From JAABVD01 sp965204545 (GTDB lineage: Bacteria; Verrucomicrobiota; Verrucomicrobiia; Opitutales; UBA2995), in contig CBDBFA010000003.1 of assembly GCA_965204545.1 (NCBI GenBank), positions 1,178,001 to 1,242,000 on the forward strand: a stretch of 64,000 bases of DNA, read 5' to 3'. The notes under the pieces are model-generated. The model searched no databases and was not told where the DNA came from. It saw nothing but the letters and a program-made list of their open reading frames with translations. The position numbers and the translations under genes are program-made. This document shows positions 24,853 to 32,447 of the stretch, in pieces. Position 1 is the stretch's first letter; each line of letters begins with the position of its first letter.

Positions 24853-25461
24853 TCAGGACAGGTATACGAGATAGTAGAGAACGGGCCAAATGCCAACCAC
24901 AAAATACCAGAACACCTGGGTTCCCAGAAAGCGGGACTCGGATTGTCTACGGGGTCCGAATGTTAGAAACAAGTGGAGCATTGCCACCAGGGCGGCCACC
25001 GCATGCAAGGCGTGAAAGCCGATGATGATGTAGAAGAAACTACCGTAGAGACTTGAGGTCACCGTGAGGCCGAAGCCGAGTAATTTGGTCCATTCGTACC
25101 CCTGAACGGTGACAAAAATGCCACCCAGAACGACGGCCAATCCCAGCAATTTCCTGGAGCCGATAAAGTCTCCAGCCCGAAATCTTACGTTGGCCCTGTA
25201 AAATATGAAGCCACTGGCCAGCAATATGACGGTGGTCATCGCGGTTACGTTTACGGGCAAGCGGGGCTGCCCCAAAGGCGGCCATATGTCGGCGTCCGCC
25301 TTGATGATGAGAAAGGAGCTGATGAGGGCGGCAAAGAGCATGACCTCCGTCAAAATAAAGGCCACCATGGCCAAGAGGCTGCTTGGAATAACCGGACCCT
25401 TCCGCGTCACGGTTCTGGCGGATCCAACCGATTCAGCTCTGGGCATGGCGGAGGTGGGCAT
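24853..25461 (-). CDS. ctaE: Cytochrome c oxidase subunit III, second copy
   Basis: This 202-residue membrane protein belongs to the heme-copper oxidase subunit III family, with five transmembrane helices and the motifs FILTEVMLFAALISSF, YEWTKLLGFG, YGSFFYIIIGFHALHAVAAL and QVFWYFVVGIWPVLYYLVYL. Subunit III supports proton uptake and enzyme stability. A second subunit III gene lies two genes upstream in the same operon. The two differ strongly in sequence, so they are probably not redundant copies but split roles or a paired arrangement. Confidence 0.9.
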   Translation of the reverse strand: MPTSAMPRAESVGSARTVTRKGPVIPSSLLAMVAFILTEVMLFAALISSFLIIKADADIWPPLGQPRLPVNVTAMTTVILLASGFIFYRANVRFRAGDFIGSRKLLGLAVVLGGIFVTVQGYEWTKLLGFGLTVTSSLYGSFFYIIIGFHALHAVAALVAMLHLFLTFGPRRQSESRFLGTQVFWYFVVGIWPVLYYLVYLS

Positions 25462-25470
25462 GGCGAAAAA

Positions 25471-25869
25471 TCAATGGGGCGCCGCTTCGGTCCCGTCCCC
25501 GGAATTACCCTCTTCCGGGTGATGAACGGCAATTTCTTCCTCGGTTGGCTCGACGTAGTTACTGAACCAGCGTTGGCCGTCCGGCTTCATGACATCCGGG
25601 GCAAACCCGGTGAAAAGAACCAGCAGTAATAGCAAGGTGGCAAAGAGGAGGTACCATATATACTTGAGTTCGATATTGAGGTGCATGAAGTAGGCGCAAA
25701 CCATGCCGGCCTTGACCAGGGCGATGCCAAATGCGGTGATGAGGGTAAGCCATTGGATGCCGAGGGTGGGACCGATGATGCTGATGGCCAAAAGAACGAG
25801 CAGGATGACCCAGATTTTGACGTACCTTCCCGAGGAGTGATCGTCGTGATGTTCTGCTGTTTCAGACAT
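25471..25869 (-). CDS. ctaF: Cytochrome c oxidase subunit IV (prokaryotic type)
   Basis: This 132-residue protein has three transmembrane helices (IWVILLVLLAISIIGPTL, LITAFGIALVKAGMVCAYFM, YLLFATLLLLLVLFTGFA) and the family's HLNIELKYIWY segment. The N-terminus is His-rich (ETAEHHDDHSSGRYVK). It lies between the two subunit III genes of the oxidase operon. The C-terminal tail is acidic and His-containing (EEEIAVHHPEEGNSGDGTE). Confidence 0.88.
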   Translation of the reverse strand: MSETAEHHDDHSSGRYVKIWVILLVLLAISIIGPTLGIQWLTLITAFGIALVKAGMVCAYFMHLNIELKYIWYLLFATLLLLLVLFTGFAPDVMKPDGQRWFSNYVEPTEEEIAVHHPEEGNSGDGTEAAPH

Positions 25870-25890
25870 ATCTCTTTGCTGGGCTTGCCA

Positions 25891-26469
25891 TCACTTGGCG
25901 ATGTAGAGAAGCGGGAAAAGGAAGATCCAGACCACGTCCACAAAGTGCCAGTAGATGCCAATGGCTTCGACGCGGTGGAGGTTCTTGCCCTTTTTCACAT
26001 CCTGGGCGATGATGCCCATGATGACCATGCCGCACAATACGTGGAAACCGTGCAGGCCGGTAGCGGTGTAGTAAAAAGACCAGAACACGCTTTTGAGCAT
26101 GGTGTAGCCATGCATGATTTCGGAAGTGTACTCGTAGGCTTTCACCAGCATGAACACCCCTCCCCCTCCTATGGTGTACCAGATGTAGCGGAAGGAGCGC
26201 TTGGTATCGCCGACCTCGGCGGCTTGGTGGGCCAGTACCACGAACAAACTGGAGGTCAGCAGGACGAAGGTGTTGAAGCCACCGGCGTAGGGGTTGGTGT
26301 GCGCGGCTTCATACCCCCAACTGGTATGCAACAACCGAAACATCAGGTAGCTCATGAGCAACCCGCCAAAAATTACGATTTCCGAGGCGAGCACCCACCA
26401 AACCGCCAACCTCGAGGTCGGAATGCCGGTCGAGCTGCGGGAAGTCGCTATGGGAACTTGAAACGCCAT
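25891..26469 (-). CDS. ctaE: Cytochrome c oxidase subunit III, first copy
   Basis: This 192-residue protein is a heme-copper oxidase subunit III with five predicted helices. Motifs are LAVWWVLASEIVIFGGLLMS, NTFVLLTSSLFVVLAHQAAE, VKAYEYTSEI, SFYYTATGLHGFHVLCGMVI and IYWHFVDVVWIFLFPLLYI, the last being the classical C-terminal helix. It follows the catalytic subunit I gene by 23 bp. Compared with the second subunit III in the operon it is closer to the usual sequence. Confidence 0.92.
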   Translation of the reverse strand: MAFQVPIATSRSSTGIPTSRLAVWWVLASEIVIFGGLLMSYLMFRLLHTSWGYEAAHTNPYAGGFNTFVLLTSSLFVVLAHQAAEVGDTKRSFRYIWYTIGGGGVFMLVKAYEYTSEIMHGYTMLKSVFWSFYYTATGLHGFHVLCGMVIMGIIAQDVKKGKNLHRVEAIGIYWHFVDVVWIFLFPLLYIAK

Positions 26470-26492
26470 GTCTATGGTCGATAGCTTCGGAT

Positions 26493-28187
26493 TCAGGATT
26501 TGGCCGGGTCGGGTCCGGGCTCGTCTTGCGGCCAGTAATCCTTTTCCCGGTCGGGGTGACTGTATTCATACGGGCCGCGATAAACGGTGGGGAACTCGGC
26601 GAAATTGCCATGTGGAGGAGGGGACGGAACGGTCCATTCCAGGGTGTTGGCCTTCCAGGGATTGATCGGAGCCTTTTTCCCTTTCATCCAACTGTAGACC
26701 ATGTTGACGATGAAAACGCCCTGAAACGCCAACATGAAGATGAGGGAGACCGTGGCGATGATGCGCAGGTTTTGAAGGTCCTGGGTATAGAGATCCGGGA
26801 AGTGGACGTAGCCGGAAATCCGCCTGTGCTGGCCGGCGGCGCCCAGGATGAACAACGGGATGAAAATGAAGTTGAAGGGAATGATCGTTCCCCAAAAGTG
26901 GACCTTGCCCCAATATTCGTTCAGCATACGGCCGAACATCTTGGGAAACCAGAAGGTAATGCCGGCGTAAAATCCAATAATGGCAATGGGAACGAAGGTG
27001 TAGTGGAAGTGAGCCACCACGAAATAGGTGTCGTGGTAATATACATCCAAACCGCTGGCTCCAAGGAAGATGCCCGTCACCCCTCCAATGAGGAATTCCG
27101 CCATGAAGGCCAGGGCCCACAGCATGGGTGTGCTGAAGGTTATGGACCCCCCGTACAAGGTGGCAATATAGACAAAGCACAGCTCGGCGATGGGAACCGA
27201 AATAATTAGAGTGGTAACCGTAAACAAATTGGCCATGCGCGGGTCGATTCCCGCGATGAACTGGTGGTGAGCCCAAACCACGAAACTCAAAATCCCGGTG
27301 GCAAACACGGAGTAGAGAATCGTCTTGTAGCCAAATAGCTTCTTGCGGGAAAATACCGCCATTATCTCGGCCACGATGCCCATGGCGGGCAACAGAACCA
27401 CGTAAACTTCCGGGTGGCCGAAGAACCAGAACAAGTGCTGCCAAAGTATGGGACTCCCCCCCATATCCGGATTGTAGAACCCGGTCCCGACCAATTGGTC
27501 GAACAACAACATGACGGCTCCTGCCAGAAGGGGACCGACCGAGAGCATGAAGAGGATGCTGGCGATGACGATCATCCACAACACGATGGGGATATCGTAC
27601 ATCTTCATCCCCGGGGCCCGGGCGTTCATCAGGGTCGTGATAAAATTGATCCCGCCCAGCAGAAAGGCCACAAACTCCAACCCCACCGCGATGACCCACA
27701 TGGGAGCGCCCAAGGGTGTGGCATTGTATTGCGCTTCTGCCGACAACGGCGGATATGCCGTCCAGGAACCCCCGAAACCGCCGTTCGGCACAAAGAAGGA
27801 GGCGATGAGGACCAGGGCACTGAGCAGAAAAATCTGGTAGGACAAGCGGTTGATGCGCGGAAACACCATGTCATCCGCGCCAATCATCAGGGGGATGAGA
27901 AAATTGCCGAATGCCGCGATCAATACCGGCATGGCAAACCAGAATATCATGATGGTCCCGTGGTTGGTAACCAGCGAATTGTAAGCCAGTTCCGATACGT
28001 GCCCAAACCCCGGGACGTCGATTCCCGGAAAGGCCAACTGCATGCGGAACACGTAGACGAAAAATCCACCTATCAAGGCCATGAACAGCCCGGTAAACAT
28101 GTACTGGAAGCCAATGATCTTGTGGTCCGTGGAAAAGACGTACTTTTGCCAAAAACTCAATTCATGATGAGAATGGGCTTCGGACAT
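26493..28187 (-). CDS. ctaD: Cytochrome c oxidase subunit I, catalytic
   Basis: This 564-residue protein is the catalytic core that reduces oxygen to water at the heme a3-CuB centre. It begins SEAHSHHELSFWQKYVFSTD and has twelve or more membrane helices. The heme and CuB ligands are visible in FWFFGHPEVYVVLLPAMGI (His-Glu-Val-Tyr), VWAHHQFIAGIDP (CuB His pair) and HDTYFVVAHFHYTFVPIA (heme His). These and the Tyr in HPEVY mark a type A oxidase. The start is placed at MSEAHSHH; the frame is open 30 codons further up, overlapping the region between the genes. It belongs to an eight-gene minus-strand operon. Confidence 0.95.
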   Translation of the reverse strand: MSEAHSHHELSFWQKYVFSTDHKIIGFQYMFTGLFMALIGGFFVYVFRMQLAFPGIDVPGFGHVSELAYNSLVTNHGTIMIFWFAMPVLIAAFGNFLIPLMIGADDMVFPRINRLSYQIFLLSALVLIASFFVPNGGFGGSWTAYPPLSAEAQYNATPLGAPMWVIAVGLEFVAFLLGGINFITTLMNARAPGMKMYDIPIVLWMIVIASILFMLSVGPLLAGAVMLLFDQLVGTGFYNPDMGGSPILWQHLFWFFGHPEVYVVLLPAMGIVAEIMAVFSRKKLFGYKTILYSVFATGILSFVVWAHHQFIAGIDPRMANLFTVTTLIISVPIAELCFVYIATLYGGSITFSTPMLWALAFMAEFLIGGVTGIFLGASGLDVYYHDTYFVVAHFHYTFVPIAIIGFYAGITFWFPKMFGRMLNEYWGKVHFWGTIIPFNFIFIPLFILGAAGQHRRISGYVHFPDLYTQDLQNLRIIATVSLIFMLAFQGVFIVNMVYSWMKGKKAPINPWKANTLEWTVPSPPPHGNFAEFPTVYRGPYEYSHPDREKDYWPQDEPGPDPAKS

Positions 28188-28213
28188 GACTTCAGTTACT
28201 AACGATGGATGGT

Positions 28214-28918
28214 TCAGAGGGGAGAGGCCGAGGCCAGAGCCTGACCGGGCATGGTGGAATAGCGCTGGTTGAGCCACTGTTCGTGGTCATAGGCCGACTC
28301 GATGAAGATGCGAGCCGCCATCAACCCATGACCCAACCCGCAAATTTCCGTGCACTGGATATCGAATTCCCCGGTTCTTGTCGGCCTGAACCATCCCACA
28401 ATGGTTCGGCCCGGTACGGCGTCCTGTTTCAGGCGGAAAACCGGCACGGAAAAGGAGTGGAGCACGTCTGTGGCTTCCAGTTCGAAATGGTAGGTGGCGC
28501 CCTCCATGACGTGGAGTTCGTCCACCACGGCAATGTCGTCCTCGGTGCGCAATATGCCATCGGCCCCCGGATGGACGAAAGTCCAGGCCCATTGCTGGGC
28601 CACGATCCCAATGGTCAGATCCGGTTCGGGCAACCGCTGCTTGATATTGTACCACACCGCAATGGCGCCCCATACGATGGCGACGTCAAAAACCAGAACG
28701 AGGTAATGGGGGATGGAAATCCACTTCTTGTGCTGCTTTTTCTCCCCGGAAACATACTGAGCTTTCTGGCCCGCCTTTTTCCGGTAGCGGAACATGAAAT
28801 AGAAAAAAACGATCTCCGCAGCCAGGAACCAGATCCCCACAATCCAGAATATCAAATCGTTGAGAAAATCGATATCCCCGGCAAACGATGAGGCGCGGAC
28901 TAAATAGGCTTCGATCAT
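28214..28918 (-). CDS. ctaC: Cytochrome c oxidase subunit II
   Basis: This 234-residue subunit accepts electrons from cytochrome c at its binuclear CuA centre. Two transmembrane helices (about residues 20-43 and 75-95) precede a cupredoxin domain. The CuA ligands are intact: VLHSFSVP supplies the first His and IQCTEICGLGHGLM supplies two Cys, Glu, His and Met. No cleavable signal peptide is obvious. There is no C-terminal cytochrome c domain, so electron delivery may depend on the diheme cytochrome c encoded two genes upstream. Confidence 0.94.
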   Translation of the reverse strand: MIEAYLVRASSFAGDIDFLNDLIFWIVGIWFLAAEIVFFYFMFRYRKKAGQKAQYVSGEKKQHKKWISIPHYLVLVFDVAIVWGAIAVWYNIKQRLPEPDLTIGIVAQQWAWTFVHPGADGILRTEDDIAVVDELHVMEGATYHFELEATDVLHSFSVPVFRLKQDAVPGRTIVGWFRPTRTGEFDIQCTEICGLGHGLMAARIFIESAYDHEQWLNQRYSTMPGQALASASPL

Positions 28919-28950
28919 GGGGCTATTCTCTGCTGCGGACGTAAACCGGT

Positions 28951-29052
28951 TTACAAAACGAAAATGAAGACGACTGCCGCGAAAGCCACCGCAAAAAATG
29001 TCAAAACGAGAAATGTTCGGGTGGCGATTTTATGGGGGAGATCTTTGCTCAT
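28951..29052 (-). CDS. 33-residue single-helix membrane peptide in the oxidase operon
   Basis: This short frame encodes MSKDLPHKIATRTFLVLTFF followed by a further hydrophobic run ending FVL. It has a positively charged N-terminus and one membrane helix (about residues 14-33). It lies between the cytochrome c gene and ctaC, in the same direction, with 22 and 32 bp spacing, exactly where a tiny oxidase subunit or assembly factor would be expected. It is too short for confident homology. The clean start, stop and composition, and the absence of repeat modules, support it being real. Confidence 0.55.
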   Translation of the reverse strand: MSKDLPHKIATRTFLVLTFFAVAFAAVVFIFVL

Positions 29053-29074
29053 CGAGGCGAGAAGGGTTGAATGG

Positions 29075-29743
29075 TTAATTCTCGATGGAAATGGAACGGA
29101 TATAGGCGATAACGTCTTTCATGGCCTGTTCGTCCGCCAGCGTCAAGGTCATGGGGCGCATTTGCATTCCTCCAATGTCCTTGGGATTGGTTCCACGTAT
29201 GCCTTCCTTGAATTTTTTCAGGGAGGTCAACATGTACCAGTCGCTCTGGTATTTCAGAGAGGGAGTCCTGAGCGCTTCCACACCCTGGGCATCCGGGCCA
29301 TGGCAGGCCAGGCAGAGGGCGTAGGCAGCCTGACCCTTGACCGGGTCGCCGCCCTCCAGGGAGTCCTCCGGCACTCTGGGAGTGAACGTGGCAACGTAGG
29401 CGGCCACGTCCTTTATAGCCTGCTCGTCCACCAGCGTCATCGACATGGGACGCATTTGCAGCCCCGTCGTATCGCGGGGATCCGCCCCGCGAATACCATG
29501 CTTGAAATTGTGCAATTGCGCCTCGATGTAATAGGCCGGAAGCCCCGCGATCTGGGGAGCATTGAACAACTTGTTGCCATGGCCTTCCGGCCCATGGCAG
29601 GCTATGCAGGTAATATAGGCGATTTTCCCCTTCTCGATATCCTGACCGACCAGACCAGGGCCCGCCCAAACCAGAATGAGGCCAAGAACCAGGAAAAACC
29701 GGAGCGTTGGAACCTTTGAGAAGGATGTTGGGTCGGGAAACAT
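29075..29743 (-). CDS. Diheme cytochrome c (c4-like)
   Basis: This 222-residue exported protein has a signal peptide (FFLVLGLILVWAGPGLVG) and two tandem cytochrome c domains with heme motifs CIACH and CLACH. Each domain has a candidate axial Met in a repeated LQMRPM / MQMRPM segment. The internal duplication is clear (FKHGIRGADPRD versus FKEGIRGTNPKD). Cytochrome c4-like proteins carry electrons to terminal oxidases, and this gene is the first of the oxidase operon, so it probably feeds CtaC. The start ATG is at the edge of the signal peptide; residues 1-12 could be trimmed. Confidence 0.92.
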   Translation of the reverse strand: MFPDPTSFSKVPTLRFFLVLGLILVWAGPGLVGQDIEKGKIAYITCIACHGPEGHGNKLFNAPQIAGLPAYYIEAQLHNFKHGIRGADPRDTTGLQMRPMSMTLVDEQAIKDVAAYVATFTPRVPEDSLEGGDPVKGQAAYALCLACHGPDAQGVEALRTPSLKYQSDWYMLTSLKKFKEGIRGTNPKDIGGMQMRPMTLTLADEQAMKDVIAYIRSISIEN

Positions 29744-30143
29744 TTGTTGCCGGATAAGTGGCCAATCATTTTTGGGTTATTTATTTTTTCAACGCATTTC
29801 CAACCCGAGGGTTAAAGAATGGCCCCCTCACCGAAAATTATAAGAAGCGATTATGCCCGTTATGCATTTCTTTTACAGCAACCCTGGCAGTGGAAAGAGG
29901 AAAGTGAAGAGTTTCCAGGAAATCAGCCTTCGGGACCCTCTCGCCAAGATCGCTGAGAACGGGGAGAGCGGCAACGGCGCCTCTCCATCTGTACCTTTGA
30001 CGGCAGCCAATTCCTAATTGACGCGAAGCGCCTTATCCTGTTCATCCATGTTAAATTTACTAATTCCTGATTGGCGCCGCAGGCGCCCGCTTTCCTCTCC
30101 ACTCTTCACTCTTCACTCTTTCCTCTGGCGCGAAGCGCCTCAT
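29744..30143. repeat. Intergenic mosaic between the oxidase operon and the cyclophilin gene
   Basis: Bases 29744-29880 are AT-rich unique sequence (TTTTTGGGTTATTTATTTTT) and probably hold the oxidase operon promoter. From 29937 on come module fragments: TCTCGCCAAGATCGCTGAGA, an AATTCCTAATT box with GACGCGAAGCGCC, a TCCTGTTCATCCATG box, a second octamer box with GGCGCCGCAGGCGCC (30073-30087), and GGCGCGAAGCGCC (30127-30139), immediately before the start codon at 30144. Confidence 0.65.
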
Positions 30144-32258
30144 ATGCGCCCTACATTTTGCTTTCTCATTCTCCTGTTTGGGCCCTCCATCGGCGCCCAA
30201 ACCTTTACCCCCACAGAGGATGGGCTTTATGCCGTTTTCAACGTATCCCTACGGCAATCCAACGGGCAAACCGCCACCAAGGAATTCGCCGCCCGCTTAC
30301 ATTACCAGGAGGTCCCCCTCACGGTAGCCAATTTTGTCGGTCTGGCCGAAGGGACTTACCATTGGTTCGACTTTCAGGAACATGAATTGCGCAGCAATAC
30401 GCCTTTCTTCGACGGCACGGAATTTCACCGGATAATTGAAAATTTTATCATTCAGGCCGGATCTCCCGATGGCACTTCGGGCGGCGGCCCGGGTTGGACC
30501 ATACCCGATGAAATTGTGCCGGAGTTGAAACATGCGGAAGGAGGTGTGCTGGGAGGAGGTGTGCTTTCCATGGCCAACTCCTCAGCCCAGGGAAATCTCA
30601 ATTCGGGTGGCAGCCAGTTCTTCATAACCATGGCTCCAGTTCCGGGACTGGGACAGGAAGGGCGATTGTCTGTCCTGGATGGCACCCATGCCATCTTCGG
30701 GGAAATTGTGGACGTGGAGGGGTTGAGGGTGGCCCAGGAAATCGGACGGAATCCGCTTAGCGGTTCACGACCTCATCCGGATTGGCCCGTAACCATCGAA
30801 TCGGTCCAAATAATCCGGCAGGGGGCAAACGCACAGGCTTTCAACCCCACCGATTACTGGCAGCCTCCCACTTTCCACAGGGGCAAATTGGAAACCAGAC
30901 ACACCGTGGAGGACCACGACGACAATCCGGATACCGCCTCGGTCCCGGTTCTGGAATGGACCTTCCTCAGAGACCGCGACAACCATTACTATATCGAAGA
31001 TTCGAACGATTTGCAGGATTGGAGAATAATCCATGATTTTCAAAGGGCAGTGGTGCGGGAGGACCTGCCCATACGCAACAATATCAGGAACGACGTCGAA
31101 TTTGATGACCGGCACTTTTACCGCATGCTGGAACTGGTCTACCCCCCCCTTCCCGAAACTCCCCTGCAAGGAACTTCCGGAACAAACCTGACCCTGCAGT
31201 TGAATCAGGTCGAAGTGGACCCGAACAGAGTCCCCTTTCAACCCGAATCCCTTAGATTTACGCTGCTCAATAATCACCAAGGATACTGGGAACTCAAACG
31301 GTCCGATAACGACGTCATGAGGCCCATCGGCGCGATTGATTCCTACCAATGGTGGAATTTAGCCGACAAGCACCAGGTAACTTTGTATCTGGATGGATTC
31401 ACGGGCCTGCAAGCCCACCTTACCCCAACCTCCCCCAATTCCGGAAATGCTTATGTGCATTACTTGAGCCCCAGACCGGAAGGGGTCAATATCACGGGAA
31501 CCTATACCCTCAGCAGTGAAAATGAAGGGAGAACCCGACTCGACAAAGAAGGCCTCAAATTGACTTTCAATATCGACGACACCACCCTGCAAGGCGATCC
31601 CTTCACAACGACGTTTGAAATCGACTTCTGGGATCAACTGGAAAACCAGAACCCCGAGGACGATATACGCTATGAAGGAGGTTGGAAAGCGACCTCCTCC
31701 AACAGCGATTTCGTCGACCTCGGCCGATTGCTCTACCACTGGTTTGAAGAGGATGGAAAAATTCAACTGCTTCTGGGTTTCGATATCATTGCCGGAATCC
31801 ATTTGCAGTTGGACAGCCCTTTGACCGCTTCCGGCACAGCCGATGCCTATTTCAGGTCCGGAGCCAGTTTCGAGACCGTTAGCTATACTTCCGGGACCGG
31901 GGATGCCCGACCGGTAACCTTCGACAAAAACCTTACCAAGTTGACCCTGAATATCGACCTCGAAGGTGAAGCATCTGGAAAAATCGTTGTCGATTTCTGG
32001 GATAATTCCCAGGGCATATACGAGTCGAGCCGAACCGATCAGGAGGGAACGACAACGGGAGCCGTCCGCTTCTACGAGTGGCTCGAATCCAATGATGAAA
32101 CCTGGGTAAATCTGACCTTTGACGGCCAACTCCTCGACATGCGGGTATTTCTCACCGAGACTGCCACCGGTTCCGGCAGGGCCAAACTTCATATCCTGGA
32201 TAGTCGCGCCGTTCTGGATGCCACCTATACCATCGGCCAAGGAACCCCCAGACCCTGA
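30144..32258 (+). CDS. Exported cyclophilin-type peptidyl-prolyl isomerase with long repetitive C-terminal region
   Basis: This 704-residue protein starts with a signal peptide (FCFLILLFGPSIGAQ). Residues about 25-225 are a cyclophilin domain (VANFVGLAEG, FFDGTEFHRIIENFIIQAG, GGSQFFITMAPVPGL, HAIFGEIVDVEGL). Residues about 265-350 resemble the short 'DWRIIHD...RHFYRM' segment common in exported Verrucomicrobia proteins. From about 350 to 700 there are three related modules of about 120 residues, each with a beta-rich half (LKLTFNIDDTT, KLTLNIDLEG), FDIDFWD or VVDFWD, a Y-x-W-x block and a closing G-S-G-x-A-x-hydrophobic block (SGNAYVHYL, SGTADAYF, SGRAKLHIL). I know no function for that tail; it may bind a surface ligand. 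A start further upstream would translate repeat modules. Confidence 0.85.
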   Translation: MRPTFCFLILLFGPSIGAQTFTPTEDGLYAVFNVSLRQSNGQTATKEFAARLHYQEVPLTVANFVGLAEGTYHWFDFQEHELRSNTPFFDGTEFHRIIENFIIQAGSPDGTSGGGPGWTIPDEIVPELKHAEGGVLGGGVLSMANSSAQGNLNSGGSQFFITMAPVPGLGQEGRLSVLDGTHAIFGEIVDVEGLRVAQEIGRNPLSGSRPHPDWPVTIESVQIIRQGANAQAFNPTDYWQPPTFHRGKLETRHTVEDHDDNPDTASVPVLEWTFLRDRDNHYYIEDSNDLQDWRIIHDFQRAVVREDLPIRNNIRNDVEFDDRHFYRMLELVYPPLPETPLQGTSGTNLTLQLNQVEVDPNRVPFQPESLRFTLLNNHQGYWELKRSDNDVMRPIGAIDSYQWWNLADKHQVTLYLDGFTGLQAHLTPTSPNSGNAYVHYLSPRPEGVNITGTYTLSSENEGRTRLDKEGLKLTFNIDDTTLQGDPFTTTFEIDFWDQLENQNPEDDIRYEGGWKATSSNSDFVDLGRLLYHWFEEDGKIQLLLGFDIIAGIHLQLDSPLTASGTADAYFRSGASFETVSYTSGTGDARPVTFDKNLTKLTLNIDLEGEASGKIVVDFWDNSQGIYESSRTDQEGTTTGAVRFYEWLESNDETWVNLTFDGQLLDMRVFLTETATGSGRAKLHILDSRAVLDATYTIGQGTPRP

Positions 32259-32447
32259 GTCCTGATCTGGATGCTCGATGCTGGTTATTGGAAACTTGAA
32301 TTGCCTTCGCTTTTTTGTGATTTTTGAGCCTTTTGTGGTTACCATCTTCGCGCCTCCTTTGCGAGCTTTGCGAGAGTCCACTTCAACCTTCAGCCTTCTT
32401 CTCCAAGCCGTTGATTTTTCGATCACGATCACGATAAACAATTCATC

